A DNA stretch of 64,000 nucleotides, from positions 11,487-75,486 of the forward strand of contig NZ_CAKPUG010000007.1 in NCBI RefSeq assembly GCF_934191625.1. The letters are read 5' to 3'. Positions 26,514 to 34,859 of the stretch are shown here, piece by piece. The first letter of the stretch is position 1; each line of letters begins with the position of its first letter. The translations under genes and the position numbers were made by a program. Below the pieces are notes generated by a model, which worked only from the letters and a program-made list of their open reading frames with translations, had not been told where the DNA came from and ran no database searches. The DNA is from an uncultured Lactococcus sp. GTDB taxonomy: Bacteria > Bacillota > Bacilli > Lactobacillales > Streptococcaceae.

Positions 26514-28172
26514 ATGGCTTACCAAGCTTTATATAGAAAATACCGTAGTCAAAGATTTGATGAGATGGTTGGCCAAGAAGTGGTGGCCACAACCTTAAAG
26601 AATGCTATCGTTAATGGGCAGATTTCCCATGCTTATCTTTTTAGTGGCCCACGTGGGACAGGGAAGACTTCCGCTGCAAAAATTTTTGCCAAAGCAATCA
26701 ACTGCCCCAATCAGCAAGAGGGAGAGCCTTGCAACACTTGTGATATTTGTCAGTCCATTACTCAAGGGAGTCTTGAAGATGTAATTGAACTTGATGCTGC
26801 TTCGAATAATGGTGTTGATGAAATCCGTGAAATTCGCGATAAATCAACCTATGCAGCCAGTCGTGCAACCTATAAGGTTTATATTATCGATGAGGTTCAT
26901 ATGCTTTCCACGGGAGCATTCAACGCTTTATTGAAAACCTTGGAAGAACCTACTGATAATGTTGTCTTTGTTTTAGCCACAACTGAGCTTCAAAAAATTC
27001 CGGCAACAATTATTAGTCGTGTGCAAAGATTTGCTTTTAAAGCCATTACAACCCATGATATTCGTCAGCATTTAGCAGAAGTTTTAGCTGACGAGAAGAT
27101 TGAGTTTGAAGATGCGGCACTTGATGTTATTGCAAAATCGGCTGAGGGAGGAATGCGTGATGCGTTGAGTTTATTGGATCAGGCCTTAAGTTTTTCTGAT
27201 GGCAAGCTCGCAGAGAAGGATGCTCTCTTAGTGACAGGATCCATTGCTAATGAAGCGCTTGTCTCTTATGTTGCAGCATTGGCCGCTTCAGATGGACCAA
27301 CTGCACTTGATGCCTTAGAGAAAATCTTTCTTGAAGGTAAAAATATGTTGCGGTTTACGGAAGATCTCTTAACTTATTTCCGTGATTTGCTTTTGAAGGA
27401 AAACAATGAAATCCCACGCCCTCGTCTTTACCAATGGATCAACATTGCGATTGAGTCTCTGAAAATTATTAAGGAGACAACACAGAGCAAGATAGCTACT
27501 GATGTGATGACGATGCGTCTTGTAGATGCAGGTGCTTATTCTTCTGCGGAAGATAAGGAAGTTCCGGAAAGTTTAGCTCAAGAACTTCAAGCATTAAAAG
27601 CAGAAGTTGCAGAGCTAAAAGCTAAGTTGGCAGTAGCGGGAAGTCAAGCCGTAGTATCCACCGTCAGTCAAGAAGTACAAATTAAACAGCAAGTAAAAAC
27701 GAAGACAGTGACTGAAAAGTATACGGTAAACCAAGACTTAGTTTTCAAAGCTCTGAAAGAAGCGACAAATGAAGCACGTCAAGCAGTATTTGGGGCGTGG
27801 CCAGAGATTGTCTCTAGTTTTACAAAACCTTCAGACCGTGCCTTAATCAATAATACCGCTCCTGTAGCTGCCTCAAGTAATTTTGTAGTGGTAACTTTTC
27901 CTCACGGGAATTTAGCGAAGCGCGTTACAGAAAATGAAAACCTTCAATTAACTTTTGGCAATTTAATGTCATCAATACTGGGCTTTTCGCCAGAGATTAT
28001 TGCTTTAGCAGAGCAAGATTGGCAGACTGTACGTCAAGAGTATGTTATGAGCCTTAAAAAAGGAGAACAGCCTCTTGTAAAAGATACTGAAGCAGCGTCA
28101 GAAGCAGAAGAAGACCTTGTTAGTAAGGCCAAGGAATTTTTTGGCGAAAAAGTGAAAATAATTAACGACTAA
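26514..28172 (+). CDS. dnaX: DNA polymerase III subunit gamma/tau
   Basis: Clamp-loader ATPase. 552 residues: Walker A GPRGTGKTSAAK (about 45-56), four zinc Cys in CPNQQEGEPCNTCDIC, IIDEVHML, and the sensor IISRVQRF. After about residue 370 comes a tau-type region with coiled coil (LQALKAEVAELKAKL) and a C-terminal domain. I see no obvious slippery heptamer and hairpin for a gamma frameshift. No yaaK or recR follows; a terminator closes the run. Confidence 0.96.
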   Translation: MAYQALYRKYRSQRFDEMVGQEVVATTLKNAIVNGQISHAYLFSGPRGTGKTSAAKIFAKAINCPNQQEGEPCNTCDICQSITQGSLEDVIELDAASNNGVDEIREIRDKSTYAASRATYKVYIIDEVHMLSTGAFNALLKTLEEPTDNVVFVLATTELQKIPATIISRVQRFAFKAITTHDIRQHLAEVLADEKIEFEDAALDVIAKSAEGGMRDALSLLDQALSFSDGKLAEKDALLVTGSIANEALVSYVAALAASDGPTALDALEKIFLEGKNMLRFTEDLLTYFRDLLLKENNEIPRPRLYQWINIAIESLKIIKETTQSKIATDVMTMRLVDAGAYSSAEDKEVPESLAQELQALKAEVAELKAKLAVAGSQAVVSTVSQEVQIKQQVKTKTVTEKYTVNQDLVFKALKEATNEARQAVFGAWPEIVSSFTKPSDRALINNTAPVAASSNFVVVTFPHGNLAKRVTENENLQLTFGNLMSSILGFSPEIIALAEQDWQTVRQEYVMSLKKGEQPLVKDTEAASEAEEDLVSKAKEFFGEKVKIIND

Positions 28173-28196
28173 AAAAACGCCTTATGGCGTTTTTTT
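28171..28196. terminator. Bidirectional terminator between dnaX and the lysine permease gene
   Basis: AAAAAAACGCC, TTAT, GGCGTTTTTTT; perfect 11-bp stem. Confidence 0.9.
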
Positions 28197-28205
28197 ATAT
28201 TAGTT

Positions 28206-29669
28206 TTAATCAATATGTCGGCTTAAATCAACTTCTTCAAGCGGAATGAGTTTTGTTTTCTTCACAAGCTTATAAGAGAAATATAAAATCAAGAAGAGGG
28301 GGAGAGCGAGGTAGGTCGTAATAATGCTTTGCACATTCATTGTTACAGTAGTAACTTGGCCAATAACAATAATGATGGAAAGAATAAGAGCGATGATTGG
28401 TCCAATAGGGAACCATTTAGCATGATAACCAAGCTCAGAAAGTTTATGGCCTTGTTTAATAAAAGCACGGCGGAAGCGGAAATGACAGATAGCAATACCA
28501 ATCCATGCTAAGAAACCAGACAATCCAGAAGCAGCTACTAAATAGAAGTAAATCTCAGTACCAAAGATGCTTGTCAAGAAGGCCAACAGTCCGATTGCAA
28601 CCGTAGCTAAAATTGCATAAATTGGTACACCGTTGCTCGTATTTGTTTTAGCGAATATTTTTGGTGCATGTCCTTCTTTTGCCATACCAAAAAGCATGCG
28701 AGAAGCAGCATATAACCAAGAATTGGCCGAAGAAATAACAGAGGTTAAGATGACTGCGTTCATAACAGAGGCAGCAGCAGCTAAGCCAGCACGTTCAAAC
28801 ACTAAAGTAAATGGAGAAACAGTAATATCGCTTTGGGTTGCTGCACGAAGAAGACTTGGATCTTTATAGTAAACCAAGGCGCCAATCACAAATATTGAAA
28901 GGAAATAGAAAATAATAATCCGCCAAAAAACTTGTTTGATGGCTGAAGGTACATTTTTCTCAGGATTTTCTGACTCACCGGCTGCGATACCAACGATTTC
29001 TGTGCCTTGGAAAGAGAAACCTGCAATCATAAAGACAGCAATCATGCCTCCAATACCACCGACAAAACCGTGATTTCCCCCGGCAGAAAGATTGCGTGCC
29101 ACATCTGGCTTATAATTCATAATGCCAAAAATTGTTGCGAGACCTATTATGATAAAGGCAATAACGGCGACGACTTTAATTGTTGCCATCCAAAATTCTG
29201 CTTCACCATAAGCCTTAGCAGAAATAAGGTTAACCAAGAGTATAAGCGCAATAACAATAGTGGACCATATCCAGGTAGGCACATGAGGTAACCAAAATTG
29301 CATGATTACCCCAACTGTAGCAGCCTCAACCGCCACAGTAATTGCCGAGTTAAACCAATAATTCCATCCCATAGCGAAGCCAAAGGCTTTATCCACATAC
29401 CGGTCGGCAAAAGAAGCAAAGGATCCAGAAACTGGAAGATAGGAAGCCATTTCACCCAGCGATGTCATTAGGAAGAAAACCATAAGTCCAATAGCGACAT
29501 AGGCAACTAACGCGCCTAGAGGTCCAGCTTGAGAAATCGTTGCACCTGACGCAACGAATAGTCCGGTACCAATTGTTCCTCCTAAAGCAATCATTGTTAA
29601 GTGACGATGTTTAAGGCCACGTTTAACCTGCGTGGATGGCGTGGCCTCATTATTTGAAGTATTATCCAT
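28206..29669 (-). CDS. lysP: APC-family amino acid permease, probably lysine-specific (LysP-like)
   Basis: 487 residues with 12 predicted membrane segments. The APC signature GTIGTGLFVASG (helix 1) and GFSFQGTEIVGIAAGES (helix 6) place it in the amino acid transporter (AAT) subfamily with LysP. Lysine as substrate is supported by the L-box riboswitch in its leader (29703-29916), which is independent of protein similarity. Ribosome-binding site AGGAGAG before the ATG. Low lysine should switch expression on. Confidence 0.92.
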   Translation of the reverse strand: MDNTSNNEATPSTQVKRGLKHRHLTMIALGGTIGTGLFVASGATISQAGPLGALVAYVAIGLMVFFLMTSLGEMASYLPVSGSFASFADRYVDKAFGFAMGWNYWFNSAITVAVEAATVGVIMQFWLPHVPTWIWSTIVIALILLVNLISAKAYGEAEFWMATIKVVAVIAFIIIGLATIFGIMNYKPDVARNLSAGGNHGFVGGIGGMIAVFMIAGFSFQGTEIVGIAAGESENPEKNVPSAIKQVFWRIIIFYFLSIFVIGALVYYKDPSLLRAATQSDITVSPFTLVFERAGLAAAASVMNAVILTSVISSANSWLYAASRMLFGMAKEGHAPKIFAKTNTSNGVPIYAILATVAIGLLAFLTSIFGTEIYFYLVAASGLSGFLAWIGIAICHFRFRRAFIKQGHKLSELGYHAKWFPIGPIIALILSIIIVIGQVTTVTMNVQSIITTYLALPLFLILYFSYKLVKKTKLIPLEEVDLSRHID

Positions 29670-29702
29670 TACTTCTCTCCTAAATTTATAAATATTAATA
29701 CA

Positions 29703-29916
29703 AAAAGCAATCCCAAGAGATTGCTAAACGTCAGAAAGTTCTTTCATCCGAATAGCGCATCGTGACCACAGTAAGACCACGACAGTTTAACAGGTGTTTC
29801 CCGCTAAACCAAGAAAAGTCTGTGAGCATAACTTTTCTTTCGGCAACCGCTCCTGGGCTAAACTTCTCAGCATGCTCTAGCTCTGTTTAGCTTATTATTG
29901 GTTGCGACCTCTATCG
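29703..29916 (-). ncRNA. Lysine (L-box) riboswitch with terminator
   Basis: On the minus strand the leader starts GATAGAGGTCGCAACC, then GGAGCGGTTGCCGAAAG, a GGTTTAGC/GTTAAAC hairpin region, CTGTGGTCACGATGCG and CTATTCGG, the conserved elements of the lysine aptamer in order. It ends in an intrinsic terminator, AGCAATC/GATTGCT followed by T5 (29725-29702). Lysine binding should favour the terminator and shut off the permease. Confidence 0.88.
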
Positions 29917-29936
29917 TTTATTAAGTATTTATGAAT

Positions 29937-29965
29937 ATTTTAGATTAATTTGAGAGTGATGTCAA
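29937..29965 (-). promoter_or_regulatory. Promoter of the L-box/permease transcript
   Basis: Minus strand TTGACA (29965-29960), 17-nt spacer, TAAAAT (29942-29937), about 20 nt before the aptamer. Confidence 0.85.
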
Positions 29966-30135
29966 GGATGAGCCTACTATAAATGAATAATTATACATTT
30001 CGTTGTTTAAAGTTACAGACTTTTTAATGTCCAGGCATAAAAAATCTAGTCATTTGTTTTAAAGATTAAAAAGAGTTATAATATAAGGAGAGATGATTGC
30101 GTTTTCATCTCAATTATATCTGGAGGTGGTTTTCA

Positions 30136-30348
30136 ATGACGTTTACCCCAAAATATGTATCTCCAACTTACGCGGGAGAAAAAATAGTATGCGTAACCCG
30201 TAGCCAAGAAGGGGAAATTTCCCACTTATACCAGCGTTTTGACAGCCGTTGCAAGTTGCATTTTATCGTGAAAAAGCTTGGCTATTATCAATCGAAAGAA
30301 GGTGAGTACCGCTACATTCCAGCTAATGTGCTTGATGTAGTCGCTTAA
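30136..30348 (+). CDS. Small protein of unknown function (70 aa)
   Basis: 70 residues, MTFTPKYVSPTYAGEKIV then two Cys (VCVTR, SRCKLHF), basic middle and a C-terminal YRYIPANVLDVVA; predicted small beta-rich soluble fold. Start chosen at ATG 30136 because GGAGGTGG lies 7 nt upstream; an earlier ATG at 30097 lacks such a site. A TATAAT -10 lies at about 30078. A terminator-like hairpin follows, so it is monocistronic. I recognise no family. Confidence 0.75.
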   Translation: MTFTPKYVSPTYAGEKIVCVTRSQEGEISHLYQRFDSRCKLHFIVKKLGYYQSKEGEYRYIPANVLDVVA

Positions 30349-30349
30349 T

Positions 30350-30403
30350 AATAAAAAATGATGAGAAATCTTCTGCAGAGGCAGAGGGTTATTTTTTATT
30401 TTA
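30350..30403 (+). terminator. Terminator after the 70-aa gene
   Basis: CTTCTGC (30370-30376) / GCAGAGG (30381-30387) around AGAG, flanked by complementary A-rich and T-rich arms and a T run. Confidence 0.65.
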
Positions 30404-30486
30404 TAATAGAATAAATAAGATAAGCCAGCTTGCAAAAAGTAGCTAAATCTGATAAAATATATACTTGTGAGTAAAACTCATAACTT

Positions 30487-30506
30487 ACACAGGCTCCAAC
30501 CTGTGT
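30487..30506 (+). promoter_or_regulatory. Leader hairpin before rpsF, possible S6:S18 autoregulatory site
   Basis: ACACAGG, CTCCAA loop, CCTGTGT, a 7-bp stem 26 nt before the rpsF ATG. A hairpin in this position is a known target of the S6:S18 complex in many bacteria; the match here is by position and general shape only. Confidence 0.45.
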
Positions 30507-30532
30507 CATTAGTCCAAAAGGAGGAAAAATCA

Positions 30533-30826
30533 ATGACAAAATACGAAATTCTTTATATTATTCGTCCAAACATTGAAGAAGAAGCAAAGAAAGCCCTCGT
30601 TGAACGTTTCGATAGTATCTTGACTGACAACGGTGCTGCTAATCTTGAGTCTAAAGACTGGGAAACACGCAAACTCGCTTACGAAATTCAAGACTTCCGC
30701 GAAGGTATCTACCACATCGTAACTCTTGAAGCTGCTACTGATTCAGAAGCATTGAGCGAATTTGACCGTCTTGCTAAGATTAACGGCGATATTCTTCGTC
30801 ACATGATCACTAAAGTAGAAGCTTAA
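30533..30826 (+). CDS. rpsF: Ribosomal protein S6
   Basis: 97-residue 30S protein that dimerises with S18. Start ATG 30533 follows AAAGGAGGA; an upstream in-frame ATG at 30467 would add 22 residues not seen in S6. Sequence begins [19 protein letters not shown] and is family-typical. First gene of rpsF-ssb-rpsR. Confidence 0.98.
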   Translation: MTKYEILYIIRPNIEEEAKKALVERFDSILTDNGAANLESKDWETRKLAYEIQDFREGIYHIVTLEAATDSEALSEFDRLAKINGDILRHMITKVEA

Positions 30827-30863
30827 TTCTAGTTTAGCTGGACAAATTTAAAGGAGAAACATC

Positions 30864-31358
30864 ATGATTAATAATGTTGTTTTGGTCGGACGCGTTGTGC
30901 GTGACCCTGAACTGCGATACACACCGCAAAATACTGCGGTTGCTACATTTACGATTGCTGTTAACCGCCGTTTTAAAAACGCGCAAGGCGAACGTGAAGC
31001 TGATTTCATTAACTGTGTCATCTGGCGTCAATCAGCTGAAAATTTAGCAAATTGGGCTAAAAAAGGTGCTTTGATTGGTGTAACAGGTAGTATTCAAGTA
31101 CGAAACTATGAGAACAAAGAAGGTCAACGTGTTTACGTGACTGAAGTATTGGCTGATAACTTCCAAATGCTTGAAAGTCGTGCCGCACGTGAAGGTGGCT
31201 CTGGTTCATATTCTGCACCGCAGCAACAACAATCACAAAATCGTCCTTTTGCTGGCTCTAACAGCTCAGCAGGCAATTCAACACCTGATTTTGGTCGTGA
31301 TGCAGATCCATTTGGTGGCTCACCAATGGAAATCTCAGATGATGATCTTCCATTCTAA
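30864..31358 (+). CDS. ssb: Single-stranded DNA-binding protein
   Basis: 164 residues: OB fold (about 1-108) with [18 protein letters not shown], then a Gly/Gln/Ser-rich tail (about 110-154) and the acidic tip [10 protein letters not shown] that binds partner proteins. Lies between rpsF and rpsR as in most Firmicutes, 37 nt after rpsF. Confidence 0.98.
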   Translation: MINNVVLVGRVVRDPELRYTPQNTAVATFTIAVNRRFKNAQGEREADFINCVIWRQSAENLANWAKKGALIGVTGSIQVRNYENKEGQRVYVTEVLADNFQMLESRAAREGGSGSYSAPQQQQSQNRPFAGSNSSAGNSTPDFGRDADPFGGSPMEISDDDLPF

Positions 31359-31401
31359 TAAGTAAGACAGCTGTACAAGGCAGTCTATCTGAGCCCTATT
31401 C

Positions 31402-31444
31402 GTTGAGTATAAAAGCGGTATCCGTATTGACTTTTCTACTCAAC
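31402..31444 (+). promoter_or_regulatory. Hairpin in the ssb-rpsR gap
   Basis: GTTGAGTA-t-AAAAG (31402-31415) pairs with CTTTT-c-TACTCAAC (31431-31444): 8 and 5 bp separated by one mismatch, loop of 15 nt. No T run follows, so not a standard terminator; it could be a processing or attenuation element that sets rpsR output. Confidence 0.5.
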
Positions 31445-31477
31445 AACATCATACAATAATATAAGGAGAAACACACT

Positions 31478-31723
31478 ATGGCTTTTCAAAAACGTGGTGG
31501 CTTCAAACGCCGTAAAAAAGTTGACTTTATCGCAGCTAACAAAATCGAAGTTGTTGATTATAAAGACACTGAACTCTTAAAACGTTTTATCTCAGAACGT
31601 GGTAAAATCTTGCCACGTCGCGTAACTGGTACTTCAGCTAAAAACCAACGTAAAGTGGTTACAGCTATCAAACGCGCACGTGTTATGGCTCTCTTGCCAT
31701 TCGTAGCTTCTGACGAAAACTAA
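31478..31723 (+). CDS. rpsR: Ribosomal protein S18
   Basis: 81 residues, highly basic, with [19 protein letters not shown] and the [17 protein letters not shown] core. No zinc-binding Cys, so a Cys-minus S18. Ribosome-binding site AAGGAGA. Follows ssb after a 119-nt gap holding a hairpin; terminator after. Confidence 0.98.
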   Translation: MAFQKRGGFKRRKKVDFIAANKIEVVDYKDTELLKRFISERGKILPRRVTGTSAKNQRKVVTAIKRARVMALLPFVASDEN

Positions 31724-31732
31724 GAAATAACG

Positions 31733-31754
31733 AGGCACCTTCGGGTGTTTTTTT
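31733..31754 (+). terminator. Terminator of the rpsF-ssb-rpsR operon
   Basis: GGCACC, TTCG, GGTGTT short stem (G-U pairs) followed by T run. Confidence 0.65.
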
Positions 31755-31818
31755 GTTACGTGCTTTTATACGATAGGGGGAACGTTAATCTCATTATGAA
31801 GAATAAAAAATCTGAATG

Positions 31819-31827
31819 TGGTAAAAT
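31819..31827 (+). promoter_or_regulatory. Extended -10 promoter giving a predicted leaderless phosphoesterase mRNA
   Basis: TGgTAAAAT ends 6 nt before the ATG at 31834; no ribosome-binding site. Confidence 0.55.
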
Positions 31828-31833
31828 AAAGCA

Positions 31834-32601
31834 ATGACATGGATTATAATTTTACTTTTCTGCCTTTTGGCTTATGGTATTTTCGTTGAACCGCATTTGA
31901 TGCGTGTGCGACAAGTGAGAATTTCAAACACAGCTGGGCTGAAAGTTGCACACTTTACGGATACACATTTTAATTGGCACACACATCCACGCCGCTTTAT
32001 TAAGTTTTCAAAACACATAAATAAAACTCGGCCTGACTTGATCTTGTTCACAGGCGACTTATTTGATAAAGTCGATTGGGCGCAAGCGCATGATGTTAAT
32101 AAGGTAAAAGAAATTTTAGCAGAACTTGAAGCACCTTTAGGGAAATTTGCGATTTTGGGTAATCATGATTTTTCGCGTGAAGGGGATGCAAACTATATAA
32201 AAACTTTTCTAAAGGAAGCTGGTTTTACTGTACTTACCAATCAATCTTTCTTATCCGGGACAGTATCATTAACCGGTCTTGATGACTTACGTGAAGGACA
32301 ACCAAATTTTAGTATGGTACCTGAACAAGCCGATTTTTCAATTTTAATGATTCATGAGCCAGATACAATTTTGCAAGTGGACTTTCCTGAAAAATATAAT
32401 TTAGTTATTGCAGGTCATAGCCACGGAGGACAAATTCGTCTTGGTAGTTTGCGCTTACGCAATGATGGATCGAAGACTTATGATTCTGGCTTATACTCGT
32501 TAGGTAACGGTACAAAACTTTTTGTCAATGCCGGCATTGGGTTAACCTTTCTTCCTATCAGATTTGGGGTTCCACCAGAAATTGTCTATTATGAAATTTA
32601 A
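31834..32601 (+). CDS. Membrane-anchored metallophosphoesterase (YkuE/YaeI-like)
   Basis: 255 residues: a short N-terminal membrane segment (about 2-17), then calcineurin-like phosphoesterase motifs FTDTHFN (D-x-H), LILFTGDLFD (GD), ILGNHD (GNH[DE]) and AGHSHGGQIRLG (GHxH). Binds two metals; family members hydrolyse phosphodiesters or lipid phosphates, YaeI/LpxG-like enzymes among them. Substrate unknown. Shares a bidirectional terminator with the next gene. Confidence 0.9.
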   Translation: MTWIIILLFCLLAYGIFVEPHLMRVRQVRISNTAGLKVAHFTDTHFNWHTHPRRFIKFSKHINKTRPDLILFTGDLFDKVDWAQAHDVNKVKEILAELEAPLGKFAILGNHDFSREGDANYIKTFLKEAGFTVLTNQSFLSGTVSLTGLDDLREGQPNFSMVPEQADFSILMIHEPDTILQVDFPEKYNLVIAGHSHGGQIRLGSLRLRNDGSKTYDSGLYSLGNGTKLFVNAGIGLTFLPIRFGVPPEIVYYEI

Positions 32602-32632
32602 AAAGTCTCCAGAATTGTATCTGGAGACTTTT
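32601..32632. terminator. Bidirectional terminator
   Basis: AAAAGTCTCCAG / CTGGAGACTTTT, 12-bp perfect stem with 8-nt loop. Confidence 0.9.
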
Positions 32633-32634
32633 GT

Positions 32635-32943
32635 TTAACGTTCTTGTGAAGAAATAATAGTTTCTTTACCATTATTATCCACAGCATGGAAATGCCGTGG
32701 CCAAGAATTATTAAAAGGGTATTGGAAATCAACCGTAATGGTTAAAGGAGTGTGCGGCTGTGAAAATTTCACAGAAAGCAGTCCTTTTTGATTGAGTAAT
32801 TCAAAATTGATAAGGGGCTCAAGCGGAATAACGCCTTTTAGCTGATTGTCAATGATGAACCAAAAACTGTCAATGATTTCACCAGGAATGCTGGAGACAG
32901 TTCCATAGCTTGCATAGCGTCCTTTTGTTTCAGTAAATGCCAT
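32635..32943 (-). CDS. DUF960 family protein
   Basis: 102 residues, soluble, opening MAFTETKGRYASYGTVSSIP and containing EIIDSFWFIIDN, the signature of DUF960, a family found in streptococci and lactococci without known function. Good AAAGGAGGA before the ATG. 31 nt downstream of the RpiR-type regulator on the same strand and likely cotranscribed with it. Confidence 0.85.
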   Translation of the reverse strand: MAFTETKGRYASYGTVSSIPGEIIDSFWFIIDNQLKGVIPLEPLINFELLNQKGLLSVKFSQPHTPLTITVDFQYPFNNSWPRHFHAVDNNGKETIISSQER

Positions 32944-32974
32944 TTTGGTCCTCCTTTATCATTAACTTTCTAGT

Positions 32975-33823
32975 TTAATTTAAACGGGTTTGGCTAATCA
33001 CTTCTCGAATATTTTCCAAAGTATCTTCGATTGTATCCTGAGCTTTCATACCGTACATCAAAAAGATGGCATCTAGAAGACTAATTTGGGAGACGGTTGA
33101 AGCGACAGCTTCGGGTCGAAAAGATATTTCTTCAGCAATTGAAATAAGAGCTAAGTCACTTTTTTTCACCAAAGCTGAGTTTGCAAATGACGTGATGGCA
33201 ATCACGGGGACGTGATTGTTCTTCAAAATATCAACGATCTTTAGAGTATCTTTGTTTTTACCGGTATGCGAAATAACAAAAGCGCAGTCTTTTTCCGTTA
33301 GTTTAGAAGCCAACATTTGTTGATAGTGAAAATCTTGATGATATACCGTTTGCAATGGCATACGCAAAAATTTATGATAAGCAATTAAAGCAACGGCATT
33401 AGAACCACCCAGACCAAAAAAACCACAAGTTTTAGCGGACAAGAGGATAGTCATGACCTTATCCAAAGTTTCGTTGTCTATCAGTTGTAAAGTTGCATTG
33501 AGAGAAGAAATATTACTTGTGAAATTTTTGGCAAGGATATCTTTGTAGCTATCTTCTGGTGAGAGCTCGCTGAAAAAATTGTCTGCTTTACTTTTTTCAG
33601 TGCTGTGGATAGCTAATTTTAAATCTTGAAAAGACTCAAAGCCAATTTTTTTAGCAAACCGCGAAATTGTTGCAGTAGATACTTTAGTGTTCTTTGCGAA
33701 TTCTTGAATGGATAAACGCGCAGCGTTATCCATATTTTCAATCAAGTAATTTGAAATGGCTTGATCAGATTTACTGAGATTATCGTAATAAGAGTTGATA
33801 CGTGTGATAAGAGATTGTGTCAT
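32975..33823 (-). CDS. RpiR/MurR-family transcriptional regulator
   Basis: 282 residues: N-terminal HTH (about 1-77, TVSTATISRFAKKIGFESFQDLK-type core as KVSTATISRFAKKIG) and a SIS sugar-phosphate-binding domain (about 120-250; FFGLGGSNAVA, FVISHTGKNKDTL). Such regulators sense phosphosugars. No sugar catabolic genes are adjacent, so the target is unknown. RBS GGAAAG and a TATAAT -10 are visible on the minus strand, unlike the leaderless neighbour recX. Confidence 0.9.
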   Translation of the reverse strand: MTQSLITRINSYYDNLSKSDQAISNYLIENMDNAARLSIQEFAKNTKVSTATISRFAKKIGFESFQDLKLAIHSTEKSKADNFFSELSPEDSYKDILAKNFTSNISSLNATLQLIDNETLDKVMTILLSAKTCGFFGLGGSNAVALIAYHKFLRMPLQTVYHQDFHYQQMLASKLTEKDCAFVISHTGKNKDTLKIVDILKNNHVPVIAITSFANSALVKKSDLALISIAEEISFRPEAVASTVSQISLLDAIFLMYGMKAQDTIEDTLENIREVISQTRLN

Positions 33824-33905
33824 ATGCTTTCCAGTCTTACTTTTATTATATCATAACACAATTTTGAGGTGGAAAATGGGAAATGCTTTTAAAGAGAGAG
33901 TTGCT

Positions 33906-34739
33906 TTATTCCTCTTCAAAATCATAGTCACGAATTGCGCTAGAAATATCACTAAAGTCGAAGCCTTTTCGGGCCAAAGCTTGGGTGATGCGTTGTTTAA
34001 GCTCATAGCCTTCGTATTTTCTACTATATTTACGTGCGCTTTTATCAAGTTCATTATAAAGAAGTTCTAGTTCGTTTTCTTCATCTGCTTCAAGTTCTAG
34101 ACTTTCCAGAGCTATAGCGCTAATGGCATAGGAAAACCCCTTAGCAGTCAGACCTTGTGTGATTTTTTGTTTAAGCTGTTGTAGAGTGTGACGACTTGCT
34201 TTTTGACGGACTATCTTTTCCGCAAGAGCGACAGCCACGTCAATTTGTTTTTCTTCATTAAAAACTTGCGCCATTCCCTCATCAATAAGTTGCAAATCTA
34301 GTCCCTTCAGGTGGAGCTTTTGTTTTATCTGATAAGGGCCAGCACTTGCTGTGCGCACTTTTCCCTGAATATAACTTTCGATATAAGCTCGGTCGTTGAG
34401 GAGACCATTTTTAGTAAGGTTGTCAATGATCGCTTCGACTTGAATTGGTTGGATATTATGGTCAGAGAGATATTTTTTGACTTCTGATGAGGTCCGAGCT
34501 TTGAAGGAAATAAAGTAAAGTGCTAAAGATTTACCTTGTGCAAAATTATCAAAAGCTAACAGTTGCTCCAGTTCAGCTGTAGAAAAGGTTTTATCCCTCG
34601 TCAGCATATATTTTACAACGGTATCCTCACAGACGTAAATTTTATCTTTAGCTTCCTCCCAATCCTTATATGAAAAAGGTTCTGTCAGTAAAACTTTATA
34701 AAGCTTTTTGAGTTTTGTGATTTCCTTGATTTTTATCAT
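33906..34739 (-). CDS. recX: Regulatory protein RecX
   Basis: 277 residues, longer than the roughly 150 of enterobacteria but close to streptococcal RecX, built of repeated three-helix modules (ARTSSEVKKYL, GPYQIKQKLHLKGL, YELKQRITQALARKGF). RecX modulates RecA filaments. On the minus strand TGtTATAAT ends 6 nt before the ATG with no ribosome-binding site, so the mRNA is probably leaderless. Confidence 0.93.
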   Translation of the reverse strand: MIKIKEITKLKKLYKVLLTEPFSYKDWEEAKDKIYVCEDTVVKYMLTRDKTFSTAELEQLLAFDNFAQGKSLALYFISFKARTSSEVKKYLSDHNIQPIQVEAIIDNLTKNGLLNDRAYIESYIQGKVRTASAGPYQIKQKLHLKGLDLQLIDEGMAQVFNEEKQIDVAVALAEKIVRQKASRHTLQQLKQKITQGLTAKGFSYAISAIALESLELEADEENELELLYNELDKSARKYSRKYEGYELKQRITQALARKGFDFSDISSAIRDYDFEEE

Positions 34740-34745
34740 AACTTT

Positions 34746-34754
34746 ATTATAACA
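34746..34754 (-). promoter_or_regulatory. Extended -10 promoter giving a predicted leaderless recX mRNA
   Basis: Minus strand TGtTATAAT, 6 nt, ATG at 34739. Confidence 0.65.
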
Positions 34755-34859
34755 GAGTACCGGATGAAGGGGAAATAGATTTTTTAAACCTAAGAAAAAA
34801 GCACTAGCGAATGAACTAGTAGCTTTTTCTAAAGTTGTATTTTTTAATCTTGGAGAAAT

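Noticed and set aside
26514..28172. Programmed frameshift in dnaX
   Set aside because: No A6G-type slippery heptamer with a downstream hairpin was found at the expected position.
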